This document shows, piece by piece, positions 33,994 to 47,138 of a stretch of DNA of 64,000 bases. The DNA comes from Epiperipatus broadwayi (lineage: Eukaryota > Onychophora > Udeonychophora > Euonychophora > Peripatidae). The notes beneath the pieces were generated by a model, which was not told the origin of the DNA, did not search any database, and saw only the letters and a program-made list of their open reading frames with translations. Each line of letters starts with the position of its first letter. Within the stretch, counting starts at the first letter, position 1. The stretch covers positions 1,773,825-1,837,824 of the forward strand of contig JAQFVV010000064.1 of assembly GCA_028023455.1 (NCBI GenBank), read 5' to 3'. The position numbers and the translations under genes are program-made.

Positions 33994-34361
33994 GTTGTAT
34001 TTTTATATTGGATTATTTCCATCATCTAATAATATATGTATTGAATCTTTAGAAAAATTTAACTTTATTTAAATATTCCAAATACATCCAACTCAGTTGG
34101 TTAGAGCGTTACCTTAAAATTAAAAAATCTAAGGACCCAGGTTCGAATCCCATGCTAGTACTGTCACTGGTCAGGCCAGCAACACTTGAAGAAGAGGGGA
34201 GACTGATACCTCTTGAAACGTTGTGCATATATTAACCTGTTTGATGTGCTATTACTAACAGTTGAATGTATTTGAAATATTTAAATAAAGTTAAATTTTT
34301 CTAAAGACATTCAATACATATATTATTAGATGATGGAAATAGTCCAATATAAAAATACAAC
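33994..34361 (+). mobile_element. tRNA-derived SINE (family S2) between inverted arms
   Basis: The spacer 34094-34259 holds a tRNA-like head: A box cagttggttagagcgtta, box B ggttcgaatcccatg. It is followed by tcactggtcaggccagcaac and a small stem (gaagagg / cctcttgaaacgttg). The tail from 34260 to 34361 (gttgaatgtatttgaaatat ... aatataaaaatacaac) is present again, inverted, immediately before the head (33994-34093), giving roughly 100-bp arms. The copy at 19195-19480 has head and tail but no inverted arm in front, so the front arm is an addition specific to this locus. Confidence 0.8.
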
Positions 34362-34458
34362 TAGAACACCATCATCACAAACCTTCAGGAAAACATCATT
34401 ACTTGTGCTGTATTGATGTATTTAGGAGATTATTTTCAATTCATGACCTATCTAGAAA

Positions 34459-34940
34459 TATAGTTTTGGGTAATGACACAATCTTCACAGGAAATTTATT
34501 TACAATTTTGTGTCATCAGTAAAAAACAATTTCCATTTATTTCTATTTCTTTAGCTTCCCATTTTAATCCACAAAATACTTTTTGCAGCACTGCTGTAAA
34601 AAGTTTTAGAGATATGGAGTCACCCCATCTTACACCTTTATCAATGTTAACCTTCCTAGTATCATTATGTAATCTAACTGTTGCTGTTGCATTTTTATAA
34701 ATATTCTTCAAAATATTATAATATCCACAGTCTATATTTTGTTGATGCTTTAATCACTGAAGAAATGCTTGTAGAATCAAATGACTTTTCATAATCTACA
34801 AATCCAAAGCATAATGACAACTCATATTCATTGGTTCTTTCTATAAATTTTCTCAATACTTGGATATGATCTACTGTATTGAAACCACTTTTAAATCCAG
34901 CTTGTTCTCTTTGATTGAAATCCAACGTTTTCTGTAGATG
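34459..34940 (-). pseudogene. RTE-type LINE, reverse-transcriptase core fragment
   Basis: Minus-strand frames give REQAGFKSGFNTVDHIQVLR, then LSLCFGFVDYEKSFDS (motif A with its aspartate), and in a shifted frame KNIYKNATATVRLHND, GVRWGDSISLKLFTAVLQ (usually RQGD-SPxLF). The motif C region reads FTDDTKL in yet another frame, where FADD is expected. The order matches RTE-like ORF2. At least two frameshifts and further stops make it a pseudogene; the endonuclease and C-terminal part are absent. Confidence 0.85.
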
Positions 34941-35155
34941 TGTTGTAATGATCTTGGTTCTTTTAAATATGACATTTAAAATAAATTGCTACATTTTAAT
35001 AGGTTTACTCCTCCCCTCACCTTTTGATTTTATAAAAGTAAAAATATATTTCCATTTTTACCTAGTAAATTATTGTATTTTTATTTTTTTTAACAAATCT
35101 ATTTTGTTTTTTCTTTCTCTTATTTTTTTAGTCATTTTATGTACACATATATATG

Positions 35156-37105
35156 TAAACAGTGAGGATTGCCAATTCCTCTACAAGCTTTATGATAAAT
35201 GCTTAGCCAGAGCCAGCACTTAAAATATCTCTGTCAGGAACCCCTCCCCAAACCCCTGACCATGGTTTCGTGCTTTGGCACTCCTCACTGTTTATAACTT
35301 ACAAGCTTAAGAGATAGGGTCATGTGATCTATGAATTGATCTATGACTTTTATTTTGACTATTTATAGTCTCTGCCAAAAAGTCTTATGCAATTTTATAT
35401 TGCTATGACTACTACTATGTGGCATGGCTGAAGATCTATCAGCCCCATATAGCTATTTGAGTTGGATAGCTGGGTTTGAAGACATGTACATGTCTGAAAA
35501 TTTCAGATTTTCCACTCAATAGATAACTTTTAGCTAAGTGCTTAGCTTTGGGTTGGTATTTTTAGATCTAGTGTCTGAACCTACCCTGACACCTCTCTGA
35601 GGAGTGCCAAAGCACGAAATCATGGTCAGGGGTTTGGGGAGGGGTTCCTGACGGAGATATTTTAAGTGCTGGCTTTGGTTAAGCATTTATCATAAAGCTT
35701 GTAGAGGAATTGGCAATCCTCACTGTTTATAACTTACAAGCTTAAGAGATAGGGTCATGTGATCTATGAATTGATCTATGACTTTTATTTTGACTATTTA
35801 TAGTCTCTGCCAAAAAGTCTTATGCAATTTTATATTGCTATGACTACTACTATGTGGCATGGCTGAAGATCTATCAGCCCCATATAGCTATTTGAGTTGG
35901 ATAGCTGGGTTTGAAGACATGTACATGTCTGAAAATTTCAGATTTTCCACTCAATAGATAACTTTTAGCTAAGTGCTTAGCTTTGGGTTGGTATTTTTAG
36001 ATCTAGTGTCTGAACCTACCCTGACACCTCTCTGAGGAGTGCCAAAGCACGAAACCATGGTCAGGGGTTTGGGGAGGGGTTCCTGACGGAGATATTTTAA
36101 GTGCTGGCTCTGGCTAAGCATTTATCATAAAGCTTGTAGAGGAATTGGCAATCCTCACTGTTTATAACTTACAAGCTTAAGAGATAGGGTCATGTGATCT
36201 ATGAATTGATCTATGACTTTTATTTTGACTATTTATAGTCTCTGCCAAAAAGTCTTATGCAATTTTATATTGCTATGACTACTACTATGTGGCATGGCTG
36301 AAGATCTATCAGCCCCATATAGCTATTTGAGTTGGATAGCTGGGTTTGAAGACATGTACATGTCTGAAAATTTCAGATTTTCCACTCAATAGATAACTTT
36401 TAGCTAAGTGCTTAGCTTTGGGTTGGTATTTTTAGATCTAGTGTCTGAACCTACCCTGACACCTCTCTGAGGAGTGCCAAAGCACGAAACCATGGTCAGG
36501 GGTTTGGGGAGGGGTTCCTGATGGAGATATTTTAAGTGCTGGCTCTGGCTAAGCATTTATCATAAAGCTTGTAGAGGAATTGGCAATCCTCACTGTTTAT
36601 AACTTACAAGCTTAAGAGATAGGGTCATGTGATCTATGAATTGATCTATGACTTTTATTTTGACTATTTATAGTCTCTGCCAAAAAGTCTTATGCAATTT
36701 TATATTGCTATGACTACTACTATGTGGCATGGCTGAAGATCTATCAGCCCCATATAGCTATTTGAGTTGGATAGCTGGGTTTGAAGACATGTACATGTCT
36801 GAAAATTTCAGATTTTCCACTCAATAGATAACTTTTAGCTAAGTGCTTAGCTTTGGGTTGGTATTTTTAGATCTAGTGTCTGAACCTACCCTGACACCTC
36901 TCTGAGGAGTGCCAAAGCACGAAACCATGGTCAGGGGTTTGGGGAGGGGTTCCTGATGGAGATATTTTAAGTGCTGGCTCTGGCTAAGCATTTATCATAA
37001 AGCTTGTAGAGGAATTGGCAATCCTCATTGTTTATAACTTACAAGCTTAAGAGATAGGGTCATGTGATCTATGAATTGATCTATGACTTTTATTTTGACT
37101 ATTTA
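35156..37105. repeat. 435-bp tandem array with a single inverted left arm
   Basis: Four full units start at 35286, 35721, 36156 and 36591, each exactly 435 bp and nearly identical, followed by a partial unit from 37026 to 37105. The last 130 bp of each unit (aggagtgccaaagcacgaaa ... ggcaatcctcactgttta) occur once in inverted orientation at 35156-35285, immediately before unit 1. Each unit contains a G-rich core ggggtttggggagggg bounded by gtcagg/cctgac, and a gacatgtacatgtc palindrome. The array is bracketed by acatatatatgta on both sides (35144-35156 and 37105-37117), readable either as inverted ends or as a 13-bp target duplication because it is self-complementary. No ORF. Confidence 0.95.
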
Positions 37106-37117
37106 CATATATATGTA

Positions 37118-40100
37118 GTTTCACAAAATACCTCAGCTCTTCCTTTGCTATTCTATCCAGAATGATATCATATACCGGCATTTATTATTTTTATGTAAAT
37201 CTATTGCCATATCAAACTGTCCCCTGCCTACTTGGACTCAAACAAACTACTGCTGTATTAAAATGATATATATTTTTTTACAAATGAAAATCATATTTTT
37301 TATTCCAAACTCTTTAAATTCACTTTAGACACATTATATTCCATGATATTCTCAATTCATTTATGCTCTAATATTTGGTACAATATGTGATTGCATAGAA
37401 GTAAAGTTGTAAAAAAGTGAAGGGCTATTCAGGTTGCACATTGATTGTCCAAATATAATGGTTGATTGGCCAAATGCAATGGTTTGAAAAAAGGGTTATA
37501 TATAAAAATAAAATATATAGAATTCAAATAGAAAGATTAAACTCAAATTAAGTATATTCAAATATAACTAATATTTTTCTGATGATGATCAAAATATTCT
37601 TAGTACTGAGAGTTATTTAAATATAAAGATTTGAAAAGTATTTTTAATTTCTTTTTCTGGATTAATTTTGAAATTAGTTTTTAAGTATCCATCTCTCTTA
37701 AATAGAATAATTAAATCTTGATATTTTACTGTTAGTAATCATCAGATCTTTAATATTAATTCTATTCTTTTTTCATGCCCCTTCATACGTTGCATAGCCT
37801 CTTAGGGTTAATGGATATTACTTATGAATGCTTGTAATGAGTTTGAAAACGAATAAAACAAACTAAAGTGGTTAAAAATAACATAACATTTTATTCATAA
37901 TAAATAAATAAAAATATTAATTGTTGATTATACATTCATAAAAGTATCAACAATAAATAGGAACAAAATAAATAAAATACAAAATATCAAATTAAATAAA
38001 CATAAATATTAGTTTATGGGCCTTGTGGCTAAATATAAAGAAAGGTCTTACCAGATAATGAAATTTTTTAAATTGTGGTTTTTGTAGATAGTGTAAGCTT
38101 ATTATAGATGTGCACATCATTAATTATTGCCTTTATCCATCTAATCCAGATTATGATTATACTATTTAGGTATTGGTGATGGAGATAATGTAGATGAGTA
38201 CCACAAGAGACAGATATATAATAGGTCTTACTACAGAGTTTACTTATTTTCTTATGGCATGGTTTTCTTCTTTAAAGAAAGAAAAATTGCATTTTATACA
38301 ACTTCAACATTCATATCTGGATATAATTATAATTTCCCAGGTTTTTGACTCTTGTGCTTGCAAATTTCTAGCTATTATTGTTGAGATGAATGAAATATTG
38401 AGAACTACTTGAAAATAGAAAGATACTGCTATCCAAAGCCATTCTCAGAGACTATTTTAATCAGTGGTTTTCATTTATAACAGCTACTTTTTAAACATTT
38501 TTCTCATCTCTTCACAGGTCTAGGACTAAACTACTGTAGTTTTTTCAGATCTACTTACATTTCATGTTCCCATATATTTTTAAGACCCAGTATGTAATCA
38601 AGTCTATAGTATTTTAAATTGGGATATTGTTTATAAAACATGTTAATCCAGACTTAATTACCAACTGTATACAACATATTTTTATAAATAATTTTATATA
38701 ATATGAATATTTTATTAATGATTATAAAAAAATAGTTTTTAGTTTATTTACAGTAATGATTGAAAGACTGACCAAACTTTGAAATTTTCTCTTTAATATT
38801 ATCAATTTTACTGTTTCATAAATATTTTATTAAAATAAATTAACACATTTAAATGGTAATTCTGAATTGCTAATAAAATGGAAAGAACATACACATACTT
38901 ATCCAGATAATAATGTTAATCAAATAATTAAGACAATTCTTATTACAATTTTCTTCTTAAGCCATAAACAAATTGGTGAATGTCTATGGGTATGAGAAGT
39001 TAGAGTTAGTTTAGTTTGCAAACATGTTGACTTGATAGTATCTTACCGGTAAGTTCCTTGGATTTATATAGATTGTTGATTATACCATATATGGTTTTTT
39101 AGGATGAAGAGCTCAGTGGTAGTTAACTTTGATTTCTTCTGTTGACATTTTCTCATTTCTGGTCCATAAGATTGTAAGGATGCACTTAAGACTTTTGAGG
39201 TGACCTTTTTATACAGGAAAGCAAGGAATCTTATAAACTGTATCAGGAATATACTTACTAGTCATGGGTTGTATTGAATTGGTTAATAATGAAATTTAAA
39301 ATCAGTCTTTTTTTAAATCAACCTTTACTCCATCCAAAATTTGATATTCTTATAAATCATACCATAAATTACAGACTTAAATGGAAAAAAATAAACTCTT
39401 TTTGATTGTAAACATTAACTTTTTCTTTAAAAATAATATTGTTAATTAATTTATAATTATAAATCATTTAATATAATCAAAAGCAAAATAAATTATTTGA
39501 ATATAAGATATACTTTCAATATTATTAAACCTACATAGAAAATTTAATAAAACAATTTGTTTACATGTAAAGGGTTGACAATTGTCTGGTCTTATATTTC
39601 TTAAATCCTTATTTTTAATAAAGCTCTAAAAGTTTTAAGAATATTCAAAAGAATATTTCTCAATAATAGGTATAATATTAGAATCAAAACTATTTAATTT
39701 CTTATATATGTTTTCAATATGTTTATTTGTATAATAGACAGAACTATAGTCATGAGACAATTTTAGTATAAATCTTTTCTTTTTCTTGTACTTAATATTT
39801 TGAATAGTGTTATTTGGCTATTAATAAATTTAGATTGTATTTTGTGGTTAATATATTATTTGTTATAGGATTTAAATTTATTTAAAAATTTGGGAGCACT
39901 TATTATTTGTAGTAATTCTTATTTATACTGTTCTTATTTATTATTTAGTATATGGCAAAGAATATTTAATTTTTTTTTGGCAAAAAATAGAGCTATAAAG
40001 AAATTAAGTACTTACATATTATCCCATCTCCAGGAGCTTGCCACACAATGTTTTTAATTATTCACTTTCAGGGACCTCCATTCACTCTTGAAAACAATAT

Positions 40101-40130
40101 GGCTGATTAGAAGCTGTCATATTTAATTTA
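37118..40130. other. Long non-coding stretch
   Basis: Extremely AT-rich. A 72-codon frame at 38194-38412 has no recognisable domain or splice context. A donor-like ttaccggtaagtt at 39043 has no open frame leading to it. Nothing else supported. Confidence 0.4.
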
Positions 40131-43100
40131 TATATATATATATTGTACCAGTCGGATTTGTATGTTCACATAACAAGATCTAGCATCTACGCAAAAGTAC
40201 CTCGAATCCAATCATGCACAAGATACATAAGTCAGGAACACTCGTGAATTCTGCCCTATTTTCCTATTCCCCAGATCTATCAACTTATGAGTAACAATCC
40301 TGATGATATCGATCTCATTTTCTCTTTCATCACCGGCATCGCTCATTGGAGACACAAAAAGACTCTAAGCTAACTTTAATGATAGACTAACTTAAAAAAA
40401 CGAACTATACTTTAGGAGCAATGAAGGCTCGTGATCTTGCATATTAATTATGTAATTTTAGTGGAGATTATCTAGTCATTATGAGCATAACTTATAAATT
40501 AATAATAACTTAAATAAAAAAAAAGCAATGATTCGAGAGTTGATATATATATTTTAAGATTTATTATATTAAGAACAAATAAATGGGTCTGATTATTTGT
40601 CAGACACTAGCCTCATAACCATTATATATATAGAATTCAGATTTTATAATAACATTACTTAGATTTGCAGCTGTACCAATAATAAACCCCTTACAGAAGT
40701 AGCTCTATGAGAAAATATTATTAAGATACTATTCCACCCCCAGAGAAATGAAAATAGCATTTAACCAACTTGAAAGAGAATAATTTAACAAGCAAATATT
40801 ACATTTTTATAGAATGTAATTATTAAATTGGTTTATAAAGTGGCAGATGTGTGGGACAGCTAATGAATATTTATATTAATGATAAGTTCATCGCAATGAC
40901 GCGAATATTAAATAATGGGCATAGATGTGTGTTTTAGCAAAGTCACACTACTATGGCTTATGGATGTTTGTGGGTTTACTAGAATTATAATGAAAGGTGG
41001 TATGTGAATGGTGGCAGGCTTGGGTGGTCCAATTATGGATCCTGGAGTGTGTTTCATGAAGTTTATTAGACGAGAATTACCGATTTATCTGCAAACATTG
41101 GCAGGATCAGTTTAGAAATGAACAGTGGTCAGCAATGCATTTATTGGGCTGTTTTTCCCAGAGTGATTCCCATATAAAGCATGCACATACAACCAAATAT
41201 GTCCCCAGGGTGGTTTTACAGCCTGATTCAAGGACATTGAGAACGACTATGGGGCTCGACTTAGCGAATACCTCCATATTAGAGAGAAGCACGAATATAT
41301 ATAAAATGAAGTGGCCTTTATCCATGCAATGCTTGAGAATAATGAAGCATAAATAGCCTTATAGACTATCTTACTTATTTTATACCCATAAATTATGGAA
41401 TACCCTGTGTAATAGTGTGAATTAATTACTAAACAGGCATGGATGATAGATTTAGCTAAATAGATAATTTTAAGATATAAAGACCCCCCTCCCTTTTTCT
41501 TTAAATTATTCATAACTCCCCACACATTTCATAAATATCAATCTCGGTTAATAAATGCTTTATGAAAATAAATAAAATTGATATTTAAATAACTGGGATG
41601 GTGGTAATAGTTTGGATAAAAATATAGATTTTTATATATATAAGATACATTAAAGTTAAAATAGTGCATTATTATTTAGAAAAAAAAAATAAACATTTTA
41701 GGAAAACAGATGTTGATCTGTTTCCTATAACAAATTTTTATAATTTAATTACTTTATTTTCCAAAATTGCGAACACCTGCACAAGTTGAGTAAGACTTCT
41801 TTTTAATTAATTTACACGCTTAATTACCCCGTAAGTAAAAGATAGAAAAATAGAAATAAAATATGTGTTGGTGATTTTGGAAATTATTATTGGCATTTTA
41901 AAGAGAACATAAATACATAAATATATTAAACTAGAATTATTTGCCACATGGAAATAAAGAAAGAAAATATATTAAAAGAGGCTTAATGAGGATCAGTTAT
42001 ATAGAGTTATAGAAAGTTCCATAATTTGAAACCATTTAAATTTAGTATCAGAACAGAGCATCAGGAGTTTAAAGAAGGTGGAATTGGATAATCAAGAGTG
42101 GCTAAAGTTCTTTTACCTTGATATCTTGAATAGCAGTCTTTGATAAGCATAATGTTCATTGCCATTAGTTCACTAGATCTAGGGTTTAAACATACAATAT
42201 GATAGGCAGCATTTACTTTATCGGCAGACATTTAGAGTTCATTGGTATGGGATCTGGAGCTTCACTAAGGAAAAAGCATATTGGAATGGAGGGGATGGTG
42301 AAATTTCCCCTACTCGCGGCACATTGGGTGAAAATTAAAATTGACGTGGATTATGTTTGGCATCATCATAGTTTGGTTGTCTCTCTTCCTTTTTGGATTC
42401 AAATCCAGCAGTATTTATACTTCTATTTTGGTGATATAGCATAGCCACTACTGCTGGACCTGAGGCATTTTAAGCCCTTAATGTACAGCTAAAATCGGCT
42501 GACCAGATCCTTTTTTATCTTGTAAGACTTTTGAAACAATGCAATTCTGTTATCAGTTTCTCAAACGATTGTTTTAACATAAGTCTTATGATTTTAAAAC
42601 AAGCTGGCATGGTCAAAATTTCCACTAATGGGTCTATTTACTATTACAAAATTGTAATCTTTTTACTTTTAACTAATTGGCTTTTCTGGGTAATTGTTTT
42701 CGAGTGACTTTTTAATAGAATTGCATCATTTCTGACTGCTAAATTAAATATAGAAAATAGGGAGTTTCATATATGATTTTAAATACAATTTATATATAAC
42801 ATAATTTTTAATGATTTGTCAGCAATCTCCTACACTGAAATATATATAGATTTATCATTTATGCATGCATACATATGAGAATGGTATTAAATATTTATTT
42901 ATGTAAAATACTAAAGCAAAAGAAATATACGTATTAATAAATATATATATACATGCGTAAGGATAGGGTTGAACATAGTTAGATGGTAGGAGATTGGACG
43001 TGGGCTGTGAAGCAGGATCTGAGCATCAGATCATCTGCTTCAATATATATATAAATTTTTATTCTAAAAACATAAAAGATAATACCAAATTACTACAATT

Positions 43101-44435
43101 GATTGTAATTAAAATGAATTTAATATAATTTTAAAATGCAGTAAACAAAATAAACAATATGGAGAAAAAGGTAATAAAAGTTGGTTATTCATGTTGATAT
43201 CTAATGGCCTGGAACATGGCCACAAATGCCACTTCTATTTTGGGCAGTTGCCACCTCATAAATTGCACTAAATATGAATCTATGTTTTGTTGTGCAATTC
43301 CCTCGTGCCTTTTGTTTTCCATTTGACCAAACACCATGACTTTTTTATGCTTTACATATGCATGCCTGGATTTGGATCATAATGTTATAATTGTAGTTTA
43401 TCTTAAAATAGTCAAATTCACAAATATGTAATTCCTCAGTTTATAGATCTTCCAACAAACTAAATATATAGCAGATATGTTGGTGACATTTTCTTTGATT
43501 GCAATCATAAGAATAGGCACTGTTCCACCTAGAATAGGTACATTAAAGCACTTGATAGTCTATCTGCACATATCACTGATTAACAACTGCTGTGGAAATA
43601 TTATCCCTTGTTGGCTTTTTTCTTGTTGAAAAGACTTTTGATAATTTTAAATCTTTCATTATGACCTCTGTTTTTACATGATAAAGCTGTAAAATGCTAA
43701 CTTCTTATAGGTAGTTGTTCCAATCAATAACAGTTTTGTCAGACAAATTAAACTAGTCTTTCTCCCATTCTAGGATCATTAATTTTCTCATCTGCTATAA
43801 ATAAATCTGAATGCAGTCAGAAATAAAATTTTGGAGTTTTCTTTGCTAATGAATATTCAGTTGGAAACAGTTTCCAAGTTTATTGCTACTGTGTGTCAGG
43901 TTGTACAAAAAGTGACACATCATTATGAACGCAGGCATTTCAGGCAGGTAGTATCCTGTAATTTTGTAAATATTCTAGTGCATGTTCTTCTGTCAAGGAA
44001 GATCCAAATTTTAATTATTTTGGCAAAATATTATAAAAACATAGCAAGCGTGCTCGCGACAATCTTACACTAAATGTAAAAAAAATCACAATTATAATAT
44101 ATATAAACATAATTATAAATCTTGGGAATAGAATTTATAAGGGATTTATAATCAATTTCTTAATAATTTTTACATGTGTGGTAAAATAATTTTGGGGAAA
44201 GAATATAAACAAATATTTCGATGTCATCGAAAAGGGATAATTTTTAAAAAATTCCTGGCTAGATTCCAAAGTTGGGATAATACTAAGTAAGAAAATTAAT
44301 ATGAGTGATAGAAATGAATCTTTCTAATTTATTTTCTTAAGTTATTTTAGCCCTGATATTGTTGCATTTTTATGAAGATAAACAACTTTTTCCCTAAACC
44401 TGATTTTGCATTAAAATGTAAGCATTTAATTTAAA
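40131..44435. other. Long non-coding stretch, partly less AT-biased
   Basis: A (TA)n tract (40131-40143) abuts ttgtaccag. The segment 40145-40460 and the segments near 40840-41340 and 42180-42480 are less AT-biased and CpG-bearing, but no frame (41107-41356 either strand, 42199-42444, 43831-44073) shows a recognisable domain. At 42398 ggattcaaatccagcag resembles a box B. A SINE-like patch at about 42960-43040 lies between two (TA)n tracts. No gene is supported. Confidence 0.35.
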
Positions 44436-46960
44436 ATGGATTTATTAGTCAAAATATGCATGTTATCTGATTTAATGTATAAATTTAAAGTATTTAAAGA
44501 ACGTTTAGATTTTAGAAGTAATGAGAATGATTTTATTTTAAATTTATTTTTAAAATGGTTTAGATCCTGTTGTCAATTTCTTATAATAACAAATACATTA
44601 ATAAGGTTAATTCGTTAGTAGGAAAGTTTAATATTAAGTATAGATAATTTTTTTAAGTATAGATAATTATAAAGAAAAAGCTGACACTGCGTTTGTTTTA
44701 AATTTATCTCGTTTTGTTCTATATGACTCTGATTCTGATCTTTTAAGTAAAAGCATTTCTTTTTTTCTTTTTTTTGAACAGGAAATAAATTATATTTCAT
44801 CTATTCAATGTTTTAAAAAAATTTCAGATCGTGATAAGAAAACTTTAAAACAATTTTGAATAGACAATTGCTTGAGGAAGAATTGCTTTTGTCCAAAGCA
44901 TATATATTTTTTAAAAAAAAGATTGGAAACCAATGACGTAATTGTAGTAAAATGAGTCAAGGATGTTTAATTTGTATTGTAAGATGATACTGATAGTAAA
45001 AGAAAAGATTCTTTCGACTTAAAAGAGAGAATATATAATTTTACATTTTGGTCTTAAAAAAAGACATCTGAGACAATTGATATTATGAAAGTTACGAAAA
45101 AAAAAAACTGATAGAATTTCTAATGGATTTGCTTATTGCTTCTATGTAAAATTTCTTTCTTTGTAAAATTTTTTAAAATATTAATTTTGCCAACTTTTTG
45201 TCTCTTCTTTTGAAGCTTTTAATAAAATGAATGGTTTTGTTTAAGAGACTATTGTACTTAGTAGTTTAGATATTAAAAATATATATCAATCTGTTGATAG
45301 ATTACAAACTAGTAATATATTTATGTTTTGAGAAGATATATATAACTATTTTTCTAGTGATGAAATTGAAGTTTATTCATGATTTGCCTCTATTATTAAA
45401 ATATTCAGCATATTTCAAGTATAATAATAGTTTTTATAAAATTAAAGTCTTCTCTTCTTTAATGTGCTCTTTCAGAAAGTAATGTTATTAACCACTTTTA
45501 AAAAAATTATTACTTATATTGATGACTTTATTATTGAGAGAAAAAAAAAGATTTTTAATAGACTGAATGGTTTTGATTCTAACATTATATTTAATATTGA
45601 AAAGGGTAATTTACAACAGGTGTGTGATATCCTATACATTTTCAAATAGTTTAATTTCCTATACTTTTTTAATTAAATAAGTATCTGACTTAATACGTTC
45701 ATAGATATGCCTCTATTTTGCAGAAATCAAATGTTTGAATATATCTGATTTAGTATAAGTTTTATAACCTCATATTCAAATTTTACAGTATCTCAGACCA
45801 CAAATAGTCTAAATGGAAATAATAGTTCTTTAGCTTTTTCATATTATTCTGCTTTTTTCTAGTTTTTATGCCCAGATTATATTTAATGTAACCACTCCTT
45901 ACATTAATAAAAAGCATGTACACTGAGATTATGGATAATGTAACCACTTCTTACATTAATAAAAAGCAAATTTATTTCATTATAATAATAGATTGTAAGA
46001 AGAAAAACAACTGATTTTAATTAGAAGCTATTTTAAACATAAATAATTTTATTTCTCCACTTATGCAACTATATGGCTATATTTTTATGCTAATATTTTA
46101 ATATTCATTGTACATAATGTTTATAATTAAAAAAAGAAATATGGAATTATAATTATAAAAAAAAATTTTTTTCTTAGATGCTGTATGAGGTACTGCTTTT
46201 AGCATTTATGTTCCAAAACCATGTTGTAATTGTTGCATTAAGTTAAAATGTTTAGATTTAAATGTTAATAAGGTTAGTAATGCTTTACTTTGTAGCCATT
46301 TTATTAAAAAAAAATTAAGAAGTATGATAAGACAGGATAGTTATTAAGCCATTATTTGTAAAAAAAAATGTTTTATTAAATTTTGTTATAAAAATAAAAG
46401 GCATAATTGCTTCAGATTATATTGTAATGGGTTATAATCATGATTTTATTATAAATATTATATTTAATAATAATATGTTATAGCCTAATTTTGATAATAA
46501 TTTTAATGCTAATAATAAAAAAGTTATTTCTTTACCATTTAATTATAATTTGATTTATATGAATAGATCATATAAAAATTGCTTAGAAAAAAAAGTCTTG
46601 ATTTAAATTCATTAATAAATTATCTAAAATAGTCCACTAATGTTTAATATATTCATGGTATACTTTATATTATTATTTTGCAGTTACCATACAATTTATA
46701 TAGTTCAAAGTAAATGATGAAAGATTTAAAGTTCATAAGCGTAGAGTTAAAAATAGATATCATATCGCAGCTTTATATATTCATGAACTGAATAATGGTC
46801 CTGAAATATTATTTGACAATGAAGAGGTTATCTTTTATGAAAATTAATTAAAAATAAATGTTAGTGATAAATCTTTCAAAATCTGAAGCCATCAATCTTA
46901 TGAAAACTTCATTTGATATTGAAGATAGTTGGTTTTTAAAATAAAATTGTGGAATTGAGT
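44436..46960 (+). pseudogene. Near full-length decayed Penelope-like element
   Basis: Plus-strand motifs occur in the order expected for a Penelope-like protein. SFEAFNKMNGFV and SSLDIKNIYQSVDR (RT motif A region, about 45215-45300) come first. AYFKYNNSFYKIK (about 45405-45440) and SSLMCSF (in place of AMGSPLS) follow, then TYIDDFIIERKKKIFNRLNG (motif C with YIDD, 45512-45570) and SNIIFNIEKGN. About 1.1 kb further is a GIY-YIG-like domain: ERFKVHKRRVKNRYHIAALY, then NNGPEILFDNEEVIFYEN (about 46715-46850). Many stops and frameshifts. Intact elements couple a reverse transcriptase to a GIY-YIG nuclease that nicks the target. A 52-bp tandem duplication (taatgtaaccactccttaca / taatgtaaccacttcttaca, 45886 and 45938) interrupts it. 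Confidence 0.8.
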
Positions 46961-47138
46961 CCCATTATATATATACACACACATCAACTATTCTAAAATA
47001 AATGGCATAAAATGCTGTAAGCTGTCTATAGTAAAGATTTTATGTTTACTTTTATATAGGCATATTCAATTTTGTAAGGTTACTTTAGAATATTTTGATT
47101 ATTATATTAATTTCATTTGATATTATATATATATATAT

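Noticed and set aside
34915-35223. 102-codon hydrophobic plus-strand frame
   Set aside because: Phe/Ile/Leu-rich chance frame from T-rich DNA running into the inverted arm of the 435-bp array.
35286-37105. 435-bp repeats as a CRISPR-like array or rDNA spacer
   Set aside because: Units are contiguous with no unique spacers and no rRNA nearby; eukaryotic context. It is a satellite-like tandem array.
38194-38412. 72-codon plus-strand frame
   Set aside because: No domain, no promoter or splice context; composition like surrounding non-coding DNA.
39043-39056. Donor-like ttaccggtaagtt
   Set aside because: All three frames leading into it contain nearby stops, so it cannot end a coding exon.
43831-44073. 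80-codon plus-strand frame with HHYERRHFRQVVSC
   Set aside because: Contains Cys/His residues but no zinc-finger spacing; no supporting context.
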